Shown here: positions 34,318 to 45,879 of the stretch, piece after piece
Numbering within the stretch: position 1 is the stretch's first letter
Layout: each line of letters opens with the position of its first letter
Assembly (NCBI GenBank): GCA_022495005.1
Contig: JAGYXB010001002.1
Location: 2,294,001 to 2,358,000, forward strand
Direction: 5' to 3'
Source of the DNA: Rhyacophila brunnea
Taxonomy: Eukaryota; Arthropoda; Insecta; Trichoptera; Rhyacophilidae
DNA: 64,000 bases
Translations under genes and position numbers: made by a program
The notes under the pieces: generated by a model
What the model was told of the DNA's origin: nothing
What the model saw: only the letters and a program-made list of their open reading frames with translations
The model's database searches: none

Positions 34318-37084
34318 GAGATCTGGATTATAAGAATTCGATGACAGCCACAGATGTATAAACACATCCGCTCTCGTACTTGATGCTACCTGATTGTTGA
34401 CATCCATTGTTAAAACTTCAAAAATAGCATAGTATAAATTTATTGATAGTTACTGTAAACTTTTAATAATAATAATGGTTGTTTTGAAAGTAGCGAATTC
34501 AATAAATAAATGTAAGCACTGGGGATACAATATTCTTAGTTGAAAGACACATAGCAGTAAACTATGTACAGAATTCATATAATGCAGGGCTATTCTAAGT
34601 AGTTAATATGGTAACACGTTTCCATTATTCCTTGAAAAATAAGATGAATCTGGAACACCTGGAAAACAAAACCGGCCTAGTGATAACGTGTCGTGAATGC
34701 GAGAGTGTGTGGAACCGTGTGCCTTAGCCATTAGCAATACCTACTTATTATAAAAATATCAACGCACTCTTTGTATTAATTATTAATATTACTAAGAAAT
34801 TATCTTTTCAGCTGTGGGATCGATCCAGAAAATCTTGCTTTCAATTATACGGGTACTATTCCAACATGGTTAACCTGGGTGCTTTTTATAACCCGAAAAT
34901 AACAAAAAAATCTATTTAGTTCCTACTAGCGTAATAAGTAGTGGCAACACTTTTTAATTGACTATAGGATGGGAATGATTTTGATGCTGGGGGGGGGCGG
35001 TTATACTGTACTTGTGACGGATGGGTGGGTAGTGAGTTTATGATTGTATACAAATTACGGTGATTGGCGCGGTATTGGGCAAACCGTAACATGTAATTGA
35101 ATTACTTTTTTGATGATGCTAGAGCAGTCAAACTAGTGAAATCTTGACGCTTTGATGGTCTGAAGGCAACTCCCTCTCATTTATTTATTATTGTGCCTGA
35201 ATAATGACAATAATTTATTATGAGATGTAGGTAGGTAATTTTTATTGAATTAGCGCTATCATAATTGGCCCAAAAATATAGTAATACTATTAATTAGATA
35301 ATAATATTGGTTTTACTTATATTTGATTAACAGAATAAATATCTAGATTACCGACATATGTTATAAGAAAGTGGGTAAGTAATTTAGAATTAAAAAAACT
35401 GCATAAGTATATTTAACTTTTAGACGTTACCTACTTATAATATGAGTATATACCCTTTGCTCCACCGTGGAAAAGTTTATAGCAGTTCAAATTTGCCTTC
35501 TGGTAAAAATACATAACACTTTCTTTGTCAATGTCTGTACGATCCAAAGCACAGACACGGTGTTTTCAGCAAAAAGCTTTCAACCATTCCTCGTAAAAAG
35601 TCTTACAATATAACCGCTATTTTGCGGCGGCCTCTACGTTTAACTTGAGAGTTGAACAATAATAGGCAGTAATTTTCCTTTACAATTACTTACAATCTTT
35701 AGAACGAACCGATATAGTAAACCTATATATTCTTAGAAGACGTAATGTCAAATATTTTTGACAAATCATTTTGCAAGAACTGTGAAGTGTTTGTCTCTTG
35801 GTGAATATATAAAGCTAAAAGGAAAAGTTTAATTTTATTTAAAGTTCAATCCTTTAGAATGAATGTGGATTATTGTCTATAGTTCTCATTTTACACTACA
35901 GTATTTTTATATGGCCCCACGAGCATTTGGTATAACGTGGGAATCTCTTCTTTCACACGCTGTATTTTTAGGTAAGATTGAATCCTGATACTTTATCAAG
36001 ATCCTGGTGGATCAACTATTAAGTAATAGTTTCTAAATCTCCACGCACGGCCAACATTAACCAAAGAAGCTTTCCAGTCTTCTGTGGTCTCTAGAGGCTT
36101 TTTAGAACTAATACGTATATTCTAAAGTGAGGCGATATCCGTTGGTAGGCAGTGAAAATGTCCCATTTTTGAGAGCTTTTTATACGTTTTCATTGTGGCA
36201 GCTTTAAGCATTAAGTAATATAATACGAAATGAAATGCCAAGGTAAATGGCCTATAATATTTCAAGTAATTTACACAGTATATTAAACAGTATCAATTCT
36301 AATTATTGCCATATAAAGCGTTGGTCTCTACATTCTTATATAATATTATATACTATAGTTTAGGAAGTATTTACATATTATTATACTGTAATTAAAACAG
36401 TTATCTACCCACATAATACCCATTTCAATGTTTGGTCGTATTATTGCCTATAACAGATTACAAACTAAAATGTGCTTCGGTTAGTTATATCAAGTCATTT
36501 ATTAATTATTGTTAATAGCATTTGACTTGGAATTCTATTTTTAAATTATTGTAAAATATAAAATTGTACGAATATAGTTTTATAGTCAATCGCTGTTTTA
36601 TTTGTAAAACTATATTATCAGGACCTTATTTAAGTCATAATTTTAATAATAATCCTTTTCACTGCCAGTCAATTTTTACTAGGTATACACTTTTGTAGGC
36701 CAGCTATTTTTGGAATAAAATAAATCGCTTAAAAAATATGATATAGGAACAGAATGATAGATAATTTAATTTAAATAAACTAGATAGGGTACTTAGATAA
36801 ACTTACCAAATGTATACGTTTCTCAGGTTTATTGTGAATATTTTTACACTTAAATGATAAATATTGTTTATAAAATATACACAAACAGTTTATTAAGAAG
36901 TTATGATGTTTAAAAGAACGCACGAGTTAACTCGTCCATGGCCTGACGCGACATACACTCTTTGATGAGTTAACTCAGTTCTAGTAGTAATCAGCTTAAA
37001 ATCACAATTATTATCTAGTTCAGAATTTATTATGATATAAAATATATTATAATCTTCATACCCTTTACTTCAATACTGAGGATG
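34318..37084. other. AT-rich stretch, no gene confirmed
   Basis: A 9-G run near 34989 and moderately GC-richer patches (34630-34730, 35460-35650) are present, without recognisable coding or repeat structure. Confidence 0.4.
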
Positions 37085-37330
37085 GTGATCATTAAAATTA
37101 CAGGATTTGCCAAGAATCTCTTTCTATCTGGAGCTATCTAACGCTGATCTGGATGCGTGTAATTATTTATGCGGTCGCTTTTTTAATCCATCTTGACTTA
37201 TTTGTAGAAGATACTGCCTTTATTCGTCACAAGGAAGATGCTCAGTTCTCTTATTATTATGTGACCGAAAAATCGTAGAATGCGTTCCTTTGAGGTTCTC
37301 TTCATATCGGAGTCTCTACAAAGTTTGTGG
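37085..37330 (-). pseudogene. LINE C-terminal relic, antisense
   Basis: The minus strand gives MKRTSKERILRFFGHIIIRE, comparable to the LRYFGHIMR landmark. In another frame RWIKKA.A.IITR and LQIERDSWQIL follow, as in RW-D-V--D---W---A-DR--W of RTE-like C-termini. Heavily decayed. Confidence 0.45.
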
Positions 37331-37920
37331 GTAAGTGATTGTCAAATAATTTATAACATGCAAGACTTCTATTTACTTACAACTATTTTGTCATTGTGTG
37401 TTGCACAATTTGTATATACTTAATTTGATTTCGAAACAGGAAAAAATAATATAATAATTTAATTTTGATTATACGCAATTCTCAACTCACGCCTTATTGG
37501 TCATATTATTGTAGTAGTGGCAGTATGAGGTATTTTAACGCAAAATACTTTTATCCAAATGTTCTGCCAGTGAGTCTTTTGCGAGAAGATCTAACGGGCG
37601 TCAGCCAGCGACGGCTTTAGGAAAAGAGAAAGACATTAATGAGTAAGAAAAGATGACAATTACTTTGAGAAATATTAATAGTCAACCCCTATTCTTTTAG
37701 TATGCCGGTATAATAGTTTGCTGACTACAATTCTAAATTTACGTTTATCCTATTCATAATTATGCATATTCTGTAATCATCCAATTTTTAATAAATACGT
37801 CCTCGCCATACGTTTGTGTTTTTTGTTTTGGTTTGGATTTTCCACCTAAATACTAAATGAAAATTATAAAAAAATGTAAAAATTTCATGATTACCTACTT
37901 ATAGTATTGCTTTATATTAT
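37331..37920. other. AT-rich stretch, nothing recognised
   Basis: No features seen. Confidence 0.45.
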
Positions 37921-38147
37921 ATATCGACCATGTCCGATCCTAATAGGATCATATGGGCCTCCACAGAGTGAAGGTTTGTATTAACAGATTTTTGTACGAG
38001 AAATGGATGTCAGCCATTTGCTTAACCTATAAGGTCCAAATCACAAATTGAAAAAATAATATGTGTACTTGCGAGACCTAAGATTCGAACCTGGGACCCA
38101 CGACGCCAAAAGCAACGCTAAAGCCGCGCGGCCATCGTGCGAGTTAC
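37921..38147 (-). mobile_element. SINE family B, best-preserved copy
   Basis: On the minus strand the head reads GATGGCCGCGCGGCTTTAGC, then GCGTCGTGGGTCCCAGG and GGTTCGAATCTTAGGTC (a canonical B-box). The body follows with CTTATAGGTTAAGCAAATGG, CTGACATCCATTTCTCG and CTGTTAATACAAACCTTCAC. The tail is GATCCTATTAGGATCGGACA. With about 227 bp it defines the family length. Transcription would be by RNA polymerase III from the internal boxes. No target duplication is visible. Confidence 0.75.
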
Positions 38148-38149
38148 TA

Positions 38150-39520
38150 TACCAATACCATAAATAAATTGTTCTCTCACCATTCAGCCGGATATGAAAA
38201 TATGTATTGTACATTTTTGTTTGTGTTTATTTGATCAAAAGACATCAAACACATGATTATTGCTACAAAAAAATATTTATTCGCAATATTTGAACAAGCC
38301 TTTTGAAAAAATATTGTTTTCTATAATGTCGGCTTTAAAAGATGACAGCGAAATCATATTTGGCACGTGCTTTCATTTGAGTGTTTCAGACCGTTCTTTC
38401 TTTGTGTAAGCCATTATATCGACGATAATGAATGCGTATCTTGACATTTATTTTCATGTAAAAATAAGCTTTGAATAAAAGCTTCGATACGCGTTTTTCA
38501 TCAATTCGACTTATTGGCTACTGAACATAATAAATTGTATTCTTGTTAAACTGTATTATTATCCATATTTTAATTAGTAATATTAACTAAGTAATTTTAT
38601 CAAAGAATTATTTTATAAAGTTTAAAGAAATTACAAATAATCCGAAAGATAAAATATCACCACTCCATGGTGACTGAGATGGTAGAATATTAGAATATCC
38701 ATCTGCAAACCGTGGGTCACGCTTTTGATCGAAAATCTATACTTATTGTTTTTTCTACGTCTATTTGATCCATACTAAGGACCCAAAAAATGTTGAGAGT
38801 GAATAATCTCTACTCTATGTGTAGGTTCATATACTCCGCTTACCGCTTGATCTATTGTCACACAAGTCAGACTAGATACATCTGTATATATATCGAAATA
38901 AAAAGCCTTTACAATAAAACGACATGGCAGTAAGACTAATTAAGCTAGCATAATATAAACCAAACATCGGCAACCTTTCCCACATGTAAGGCACAATACA
39001 ATGCGTAGCAGGAGCAAAATTGGTAGTTAGTTATCTTTTCAATAATAATATTATATAGATCAATAAAAATACAAATCCTTGTTATTTATATAAATATATG
39101 TAATTATAAGAAAAATCTGAACATTTCTACGAGAATTCATTGTCAATCGCTTTTAGTTTATATATTAATTGAAGGAAGAAAAACAAAAAGAACAATATTA
39201 GTATTTTAAAAATCATTTGCTTTACATTATTAACTAAAAAAATAATATGTGAATTTTACCATTTAACCATTGGGACTCAAACTCACATTCTTGACCATGG
39301 TTGTTCACATATTATATTATAATAATATGATGTAATATGTTTATATTTTACCACGCTACTGTCATGTACAGTGAATGAAACAGGTCTGTTTTTTATAATA
39401 CATTCTCATTATTCTATCACAATATTCAAATATGGAATAACCATTCGTTGTTCAGATATTTAACTAAAATAAAATTATCCTTAAACTCTTATGTACTAGA
39501 GAAATGCTTAATTACATTAA
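38150..39520. other. AT-rich stretch with a SINE B fragment
   Basis: Around 39230-39310 (minus strand), GAGTTTGAGTCCCAATGG and CACATATTATTTTTTTAG resemble the central part of family B. The remainder shows nothing. Confidence 0.4.
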
Positions 39521-39529
39521 TTTATTGAC

Positions 39530-39800
39530 TAGCTGAGCCAGCTGGCTCTCGCCAGTCTGTCTCGCTAGGTCTTGCAGACAGCTTGGCGTCCTAATGAAAT
39601 GATATTGGATTTTAATAAAATTGTGAAGTATGCAGAGACGGCGCCGTTTGGCATGTCGCTGATTTGTTACTTTTACAATTTGCAAGTCGTTACTGTCGAT
39701 ATAAATTTAGCGTCATATGTATAGTCTATTATGGATTTTGGCCTTCAGGATGTCATCTGATACCATCCCAGGCTGCTAGACCTAGCATAATACCTGACAA
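39530..39800. other. GC-richer block, possible decayed element
   Basis: It begins ACTAGCTGAGCCAGCTGG, reminiscent of the ACTAGCTGACCCGGCG border at 24165, and holds CAGAGACGGCGCCGTTTGG. It may be a decayed end of the same repeat class, but no partner end or coding was found. Confidence 0.3.
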
Positions 39801-40039
39801 TTTGATTGCGATTGAATATAATGTAATAGAAGAAGGTTAGCCATATAAAAAATAAATTTTAACTATTAAGTTGTTTTGTTTCATTGTCTAAAAAAATGCT
39901 TGCAGCCATAGAATAATATTTAAAAAAATTAAAATTTGAATTAAAATTTTAGCGATAATATGTTTCACGCTGCGGGACGTTCATATCGAAACAAATGTTG
40001 ATAAAAGAAGAAACATATAGATCTGAGAGGAAGTAATTA

Positions 40040-40450
40040 TTAGGTTGGAAAAGAATTCGTCCAGCAGTGTATTGATATAAACTGATTATGATAATGGCAT
40101 TATAAATAGGTAGATTATGTATATTATATAGCGATTATTCATAGGACCAAAAAGAGTAGAATCGGCTTAGAGAAGCCTTCATCCAGCAGTGGATTGACCT
40201 GGTCTAATGATGATAACGATGAAATGAATATATTATATTGAAATATTTGATAAATGCAGCAATGTATATATGAAACAGGAATGGAATTAGTTTTGAGAGG
40301 CCTTCATCGAGCAGTGGATTGATCCTGGTTCATGATAATAATGACGATATAAATGGGTAGGTAAATTTTAATATCACCAATTTTAATAGATATAGCAGTT
40401 CATATGACCAATAGGATTATTGATAAAACCTTCATCCAGTAGTGGAATGC
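40040..40450 (+). repeat. Tandem array of about 125-bp LINE-3'-end units (part 1)
   Basis: Four units recur with their CCAGCAGTGGATTGA-type core at 40061, 40183, 40308 and 40436, spacings 122, 125 and 128 bp. Each core is preceded by GAGAGGCCTTCAT-like sequence and followed by GATGATAA-type microsatellite and then AATGAATA or AAATGGGTAGGTA. The core is the last codons plus tail of an RTE-like LINE (compare 23200-23250). Two further units lie at 41485-41660. Confidence 0.75.
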
Positions 40451-40852
40451 GAATAAGCATAGTGATACATATTAATTCTTCTATATAACCACGCGAATGG
40501 AAATAATGGATAATACGACGTAGACGACTCATAGTGTGATTAGGGTATGAAATTATCATAATTCACTATTTTATTTGCTTATACGCACGCATGCATTTTA
40601 CTTATATTATGTAATAAAATATTTACAATATAAAATGAAATAATATTATATACGTTGTGTAATAATTACCTATAGTAAATGTCATTTTTAATAATTTACC
40701 TCCCTAAAAATAATTATGTTTACGTTGTCTTTGAATATAAAAGTTCGAATAAAAATATTTTAGTCTATGTTTGTTATTGTGAATTATTGTGAAGCTGATA
40801 AAATAAATGACAGTCGGATAAATGTCGAAAAATGCAATTAATAAGATTCTGC

Positions 40853-41004
40853 GGTACAGTTCTGTTATGAGGTATTCAGCGGAAAACACATTTTGAAAAT
40901 AGCCGATATGTTAGGTTTGGTTAGGTTAACCTAACAAATAATCCAGTATCTCAGCTATTTTCAAAATGTGTTTTTCGCTGTATTCCTCATAACCGAACTG
41001 TACC
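40853..41004. mobile_element. Palindromic MITE (GGTACTGTTCGG family), copy 2
   Basis: The arms begin GGTACAGTTCTGTTATGAGG and end CATAACCGAACTGTACC. The internal block GCGGAAAACACATTTTGAAA is conserved. This copy has a shortened TTAGG-like loop and part of one arm deleted. Flanking 8-mers do not match. Confidence 0.8.
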
Positions 41005-41017
41005 AGTATGGACATAA

Positions 41018-41075
41018 TAGGTTAACCGAGTGGCTAACATCCATTTATCGTAAACATAAAAAAATCTGTAGTAAA
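41018..41075 (+). mobile_element. SINE family B fragment
   Basis: GGTTAACCGAGTGGCTAACA and TCCATTTATCG match the central body of family B. The head and tail are absent. Confidence 0.5.
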
Positions 41076-41469
41076 TGTGCCGCAGAGGTGGACATGAGAT
41101 TTTACAACTTTCTTTTTAGACCAAACCAAACCTAACCTGGAGAGTGAAAATAGTTAGTTTTATCACCACATTTCATAATTGGGGAAAGAGAATAATTGAC
41201 CTCAATACTGATAATAAATAAATTTACTTCAGTGGGTCCAATTTCAAACAGTTTGAAAAATGTAACACTGATCGGTACTATCAACCATAATTGAAAAACG
41301 TGAGCAGAATAGTGCATAATATTATTATTTTAAATAACTTAATAATTTGAAAGTCAAGACAACGTACCTATCACAAAATATGTTATATATTAAATCCATT
41401 ACAATTTAAATTCAAATACCATCGTTATACATTAATATATACATATCTACGTACTCACCGTAATTACTA

Positions 41470-41670
41470 TATTACCAGATAAATAGAATTAGGTTGGAGA
41501 GAACTTCATCTAACAGTAGATTGATCGAGGATGATGGTGATAATAATAATGAATTGAATAGGTACCTAGGTAAATATTATCACAAATTTGATAACATAAT
41601 TTGTGAACGAAAGGAATGGAATTACTTTGCTTGAACAGTTTGATGAAGGTTTGGATTGATTCAGGTTTTT
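41470..41670 (+). repeat. Tandem LINE-3'-end units (part 2)
   Basis: A core at 41510 (ACTTCATCTAACAGTAGATT) is followed by GATGATGGTGATAATAATAA, GAATTGAATAGGTA, and a second rearranged core near 41640. The unit content matches the array at 40040-40450, so about 1 kb (including the MITE at 40853) has been inserted into or separates one original array. Confidence 0.6.
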
Positions 41671-42159
41671 GAAACCCACAATGACTGAGTGGCTAACATG
41701 TCGGCTTATAATGTCGTGGACCTGACAAATACATATATTGTTTTTCACGGTCTAAAAATATAATATCAGTTATGAATGTGACCGTAAATAATATACGTCA
41801 AGTGTTGCATTAAAATAATGTCATAATGACCAGAATACCAGAATGATGTTTTAAGCCAGGAGCATATGCACTTACCTGGCGTATAACTTCATCAACAGTA
41901 GATACACAATAGGTATTTGCTTCACAACTTAAATTAGAATGGTGACGGTGACACATCATAAACATACAGCAGCTGTCAGATTGATGTGACATGGTATACT
42001 TCGCCGGTAATATGAATCTAATATTATAATAACAACTTCAAACGATTGAATGTATTATTAGGATAAGTATAGTGTTTTAATATAATATAGGTACACATGT
42101 ATTAGGTAGTTTTATTTAACCACTACTGAAAGGGTAATATTATGTTAATTAAGATCGCA

Positions 42160-42281
42160 CCAAATCGCTTGATTGAGAATAATATCCGGATTAAAAATTC
42201 ACTAAAACATAAACAATTCGCCAAATCACTTGATTGAGAGTAGTATCCGTTTCTAAAAGTCACCAAAACCTAAATAAACAT
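42160..42281. repeat. Two tandem copies of a 61-bp unit
   Basis: CCAAATCGCTTGATTGAGA at 42160 and CCAAATCACTTGATTGAGA at 42221 start two units that both continue through AGTATCCG or ATATCCGG and CACTAAAAC or CACCAAAAC. The period is 61 bp. Confidence 0.7.
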
Positions 42282-43109
42282 CTTTTGTTTCTAATACAAA
42301 GGCATTATTTATCATATTGTCATTACGATTGACGGAGTAGCCGCCATTTTGAAATATAATATTTTCAGTGTTGCAAACACATCGAAAAAATAAATTCCCT
42401 AATTAATATGTGTTGTAAAAAAAGTCACGTGCCGATCGAAAATCTATTGTAAAACAGTCAAAATAACCCTAAAAAACCCTAAAACGCAACGAAATTTATC
42501 AAATTCCATACTTTTATACTTGAATAAAGAACGTTTCTCTACTGAATTTTTCATTTAAACCTATTGGACATGACGAATAAGTCACACAATCGCTCGCAAA
42601 AACGGGCACAGCTGTAGGATAATAATATATAGGAGATAATTACAGATTATCATAGTCGGAGGTCAATCCTGACAATAAAATCGTCTTCTAATAAGGATTT
42701 TATATCTACGCATACATACTTGTGTGAAGGCCTACGAATGAACCTAGAACAACATCCCTGACTGAATCTCGAATATGCCCTGAAACAGATTGTAGCTGGC
42801 GTAAATAAATAAATGACATGTTAATGATTTTCACGGTGTCGTTTCTTGAAAGGAGGTCACAAGCAGTTAAGTTGAGATGGTTATTAACAATATAATATAG
42901 AACATACATGGTACGTAACTAGTACACAGTAATGAAAACTAGGATATAACGTTTTTTATGAATTTATGCTTATAAAAATAAGACATAGGAACAAACTGCA
43001 TTTAAAAAGATGCGTTTAACTACTTCAAAAAGCCCTATTTATAAATCATACATAAACTTGTGTTTAACCTAACTCTAAACGATAAAGGTAGGTACCTAAC
43101 ATTGATGAC
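42282..43109. other. AT-rich stretch, nothing recognised
   Basis: The minus frame at 42706-42909 has no motif. Confidence 0.45.
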
Positions 43110-43330
43110 ACGATGGAGAGCTGGAGTCTGAATCTTTCTGCAGCGTATCCTCCATAGAATTTTCGATCATATTTTATGGTTTAATCCATCTTTTCTTAGG
43201 CCGTTTCCCGTCTCCATACAAGCATGTAAGATGATATATTACCTCGTTAAAATCCGATACAAGACTATCTGAATATCCTGCGCTTGGTTGTTCAGAGTAT
43301 TGGATTTACCTATCGTGGACTACGTCCGCT
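43110..43330 (-). pseudogene. Possible LINE C-terminal relic, antisense
   Basis: The minus strand reads KRPKKRWI near 43190-43215, like the KRPRGRPKKRW block of RTE-like C-termini. The surrounding sequence is GC-richer than background, but no second landmark is certain. Confidence 0.3.
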
Positions 43331-43502
43331 AACATAATATATTTTTGCACCGTACAAATGTATGTGGCGATAAAATATTACTATTTATCGATTGCTCCAT
43401 TGATAATTATATGCTTTTATAGAAATATAATATATTTAAATTGGAAGGGTATAAAACGATTGTTTAATACGCTTAATACATAATGTTATAAAACATTAAT
43501 AT

Positions 43503-43600
43503 AGGCGGGTTCTTGTGGTGCAGTGAGGAGTAAGGCGTTGGCCTTCCACCTAAGAGATATGGGTTCGATCCCGGTGGGGATACAATATTTTTGTAATTTT
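43503..43600 (+). mobile_element. SINE family C, tRNA-like head
   Basis: GGGTTCTTGTGGTGCAGTG and AGGAGTAAGGCGTTGGCC precede GGGTTCGATCCCGGTGGGG (ideal B-box), then GATACAATATTTTTG. It is homologous to the head at 22150-22230 (minus). Its closeness to a tRNA consensus suggests a younger copy, but the acceptor stem is not closed, so I do not call a tRNA gene. Confidence 0.65.
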
Positions 43601-44590
43601 ATCAAACCTGGGTGTTTGTGATTGTTAATAAATTACTTACAAACAACCTTTTACGAAAAATCAAGGAGATGTTTATTAATAATTCTAAAAAAAACATTAT
43701 ATAATTTAACTTTTGATATTAAACTATAATTATAGACATATAAATCTTAATAAAAACGTAATCCCAAAGTCATAAAAAGTTTCACGTTTAGGATTACAAA
43801 TTTAATATTAATTTCAATATACATTCAACATTTCGATCAAGTACCTCCAGTTTATAGTACCTTGGTATTAATTAATATTAAAAATATTTATTTAGATAAT
43901 ATAAGCTTTCAAAATTATAATTTTGTGTCGCAATTCCAAACTTAATCTATTGTTCGATTTGCTGACTTAGTAAGCTTATTACATTCTCAGTCAACATGCT
44001 GAATAATAATACTTGCTAATCTCCGGAAACATAATATAATATGGTATTCTGAGAAGTAACTTTTCGAAGAATTTGTAGTGTCGTAAAGCGATGGGTACAG
44101 TTCAGACCCACGCGACTTTTCAACATGATATCATCTAAAACTAAAGGGTAGTTTACCAATTTTCATATGATTAGGGTCTGTACGATAATTATTTTATGTT
44201 ATAGAAAACGTGCGATGTGCGTTTTCATGTTAGGTATTTGTAAAATAAAACCGCGATATTATATTTTATCAGTTAGTTTATTCAAGTTGGCTCAACCGCC
44301 AGTCAGACTGATCGGCCATGTTGACTTTTCTGAGTGCTGAGTCGTATTAGTTATTAAATCTGAAATAGTGGTTTAGTTTTTTTTCTGGTTTCCAATTTTG
44401 TAATACCAGTGTCTAAAGACAAAATTATCTATTAATTTTATACAGAAACTTATAGAATAAGAAAGAAAATAGTTTCAGTTAGCACGACCACATTCAGTCC
44501 ACCAATAACTCGCACAGTATGACGTAAAACTACAAAATAAAAAAATATAAGATAAACAAATTATATTCTCCGTTTTTTCAATACGTTTAC
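43601..44590. other. AT-rich stretch, no gene seen
   Basis: Slightly GC-richer at 44280-44350. No repeat ends were identified. Confidence 0.4.
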
Positions 44591-44849
44591 CATTATTAAA
44601 AAATGTGGAACAGTCATTTAATTTTATGAAATTAGTGATATCAGTACACAGTCAGGAGTTGTCAAATATATGTTTTTCAAATAAATGGTTCGTAAATAAT
44701 ATTGATGTAGGTATCCTTCTCCAATCTTTGTGCTGCTAAGTACTCTGAAATTCAAATATTTAATTTTCTCGTAGTTTTCCCACGTTACATTTTGAGCATA
44801 TTCGTTGTTCTTGTATATTTGCCTGTAAGTTGGTGACTGCACATAGTGC

Positions 44850-44881
44850 CTGAAGATGCCGAAAGGCGAAACCCGGGTGTC
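44850..44881 (+). ncRNA. Hammerhead-ribozyme-like core
   Basis: CTGAAGA (44850-44856) fits the CUGANGA core. GCC-GAAA-GGC forms stem II with a GAAA tetraloop. GAAA (44868-44871) follows, then a minimal stem III, ACCC with GGGT, and GTC at 44879-44881 as the cleavage triplet. This order is exactly that of minimal type I hammerheads described in Penelope-like elements and retrozymes, where stem III is too short to be stable as a monomer. The flanks do not form a convincing stem I, so this copy is probably inactive or a partial element. Confidence 0.5.
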
Positions 44882-45462
44882 AAAAAATGAGACAAATGAA
44901 AAAGTAAAAAACTTAAATCCATTGGAATTTAAATTCAAATTTCATCAAGTATCTTCAGTCGATAGTATTAATATTAATAAAATAATAAATCATACATTAA
45001 TAAATGGTGACCCCGACATCAGTTATTACTTCTTTTACTACGTGGTTTTCAGTTAATCTCAGGTTTTGTGACGTGTATGACTTCTTCATCTTGTGTAGAA
45101 GTTCCAATCATGTGGGAAGCATAATCTTAATGATTTTAACAGTACTCGTATTATACGGGTCGTTGAATAATTCATTAAATTTTATTTGTATTATCGTCTT
45201 TTCCACCCTTCATTTGACTAGCACCTTAAATCTTGCCTAATTTGATGTACTGACTATTTCCAGTAACAAACTGTTAATACGTATATAGCGTACACAGAAT
45301 ATTTTATATAAAGGGAGTATATTATGCTGTAATGAGTAGGTAGTAAGGATATTGTCGTGTGTTATCATTGAAATTATTAATATATGCGAAATCATAATTT
45401 CCCATAGGTTCCTATACTACTCGAATAAGGTAGTTTTACCTGTTAACGTGCTTAATATAAAT

Positions 45463-45709
45463 AATTACAAGAAGAAAATGAAATTAAAAAGAACTTTTTA
45501 TATGCAACGTTTTTAAAGTTTCTGTTGAATTATATAAACTTGACTTGACTAGCTTAAACGATCAAAAAATTTGTATTTCATAGAAATAATACTGAAATGT
45601 CATTTTGACGTTTCATATTGATTTCCATAGTAACGCACGTGCAATATTTGTACTGGATAAACAACCACCGGCCAAATAAGAATACGACCTAATAAAAACG
45701 TTGTAAAAT
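45463..45709 (+). repeat. Dispersed repeat D, short form
   Basis: About 247 bp matching 54172-54640: AACTTTTTATATGCAACG, CTTGACTTGACTAGCTTAAA, AATAATACTGAAATGTCATT, then TTGTACTGGATAAACAACCA and CGACCTAATAAAAACG. It lacks about 234 bp present in the other copy. Confidence 0.7.
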
Positions 45710-45875
45710 ATCATCACCATCAGTAGCTAGGCTCGATCCACTACTGGATATAGACCTTTCATATCTCCTTCCACTTTTATCGGTCTCCAGTTCTTCACTT
45801 CTATGAATATCCACCAAACTGTTTGGAGGTTTATGGGCGACTATGTGCACCCTTTTCGCTCACTTGTTGTCGCAA
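45710..45875 (-). mobile_element. RTE-like LINE 3' end fragment
   Basis: Read on the minus strand, GTCTATATCCAGTAGTGGAT followed by CGAGCCTAGCTACTGATGGT and GATGATA is the LINE terminal codons plus GAT tail. Upstream GTGAAGAACTGGAGACCGAT encodes a short stretch like KNWRPI. Confidence 0.5.
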
Positions 45876-45879
45876 GTAA

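Noticed and set aside
34985..35000. G-run as a hAT end or G-quadruplex
   Set aside because: No GCCACTG-type terminus or partner end nearby, and only one G tract, so neither is supported.
38686..38890. tRNA-like sequence near TGGTAGAATATTAGAAT
   Set aside because: No B-box in register and no second copy in the window.
43503..43590. Possible intact tRNA gene
   Set aside because: The B-box is ideal, but the acceptor stem does not close and the sequence continues into a repeat body shared with 22020-22230, so it is a SINE head.
45004..45240. 78-codon hydrophobic frame resembling a membrane protein
   Set aside because: Hydrophobic translation is expected from T-rich DNA, and there is no start context, homologue or neighbouring exon signal. 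A retroelement leader is as likely.
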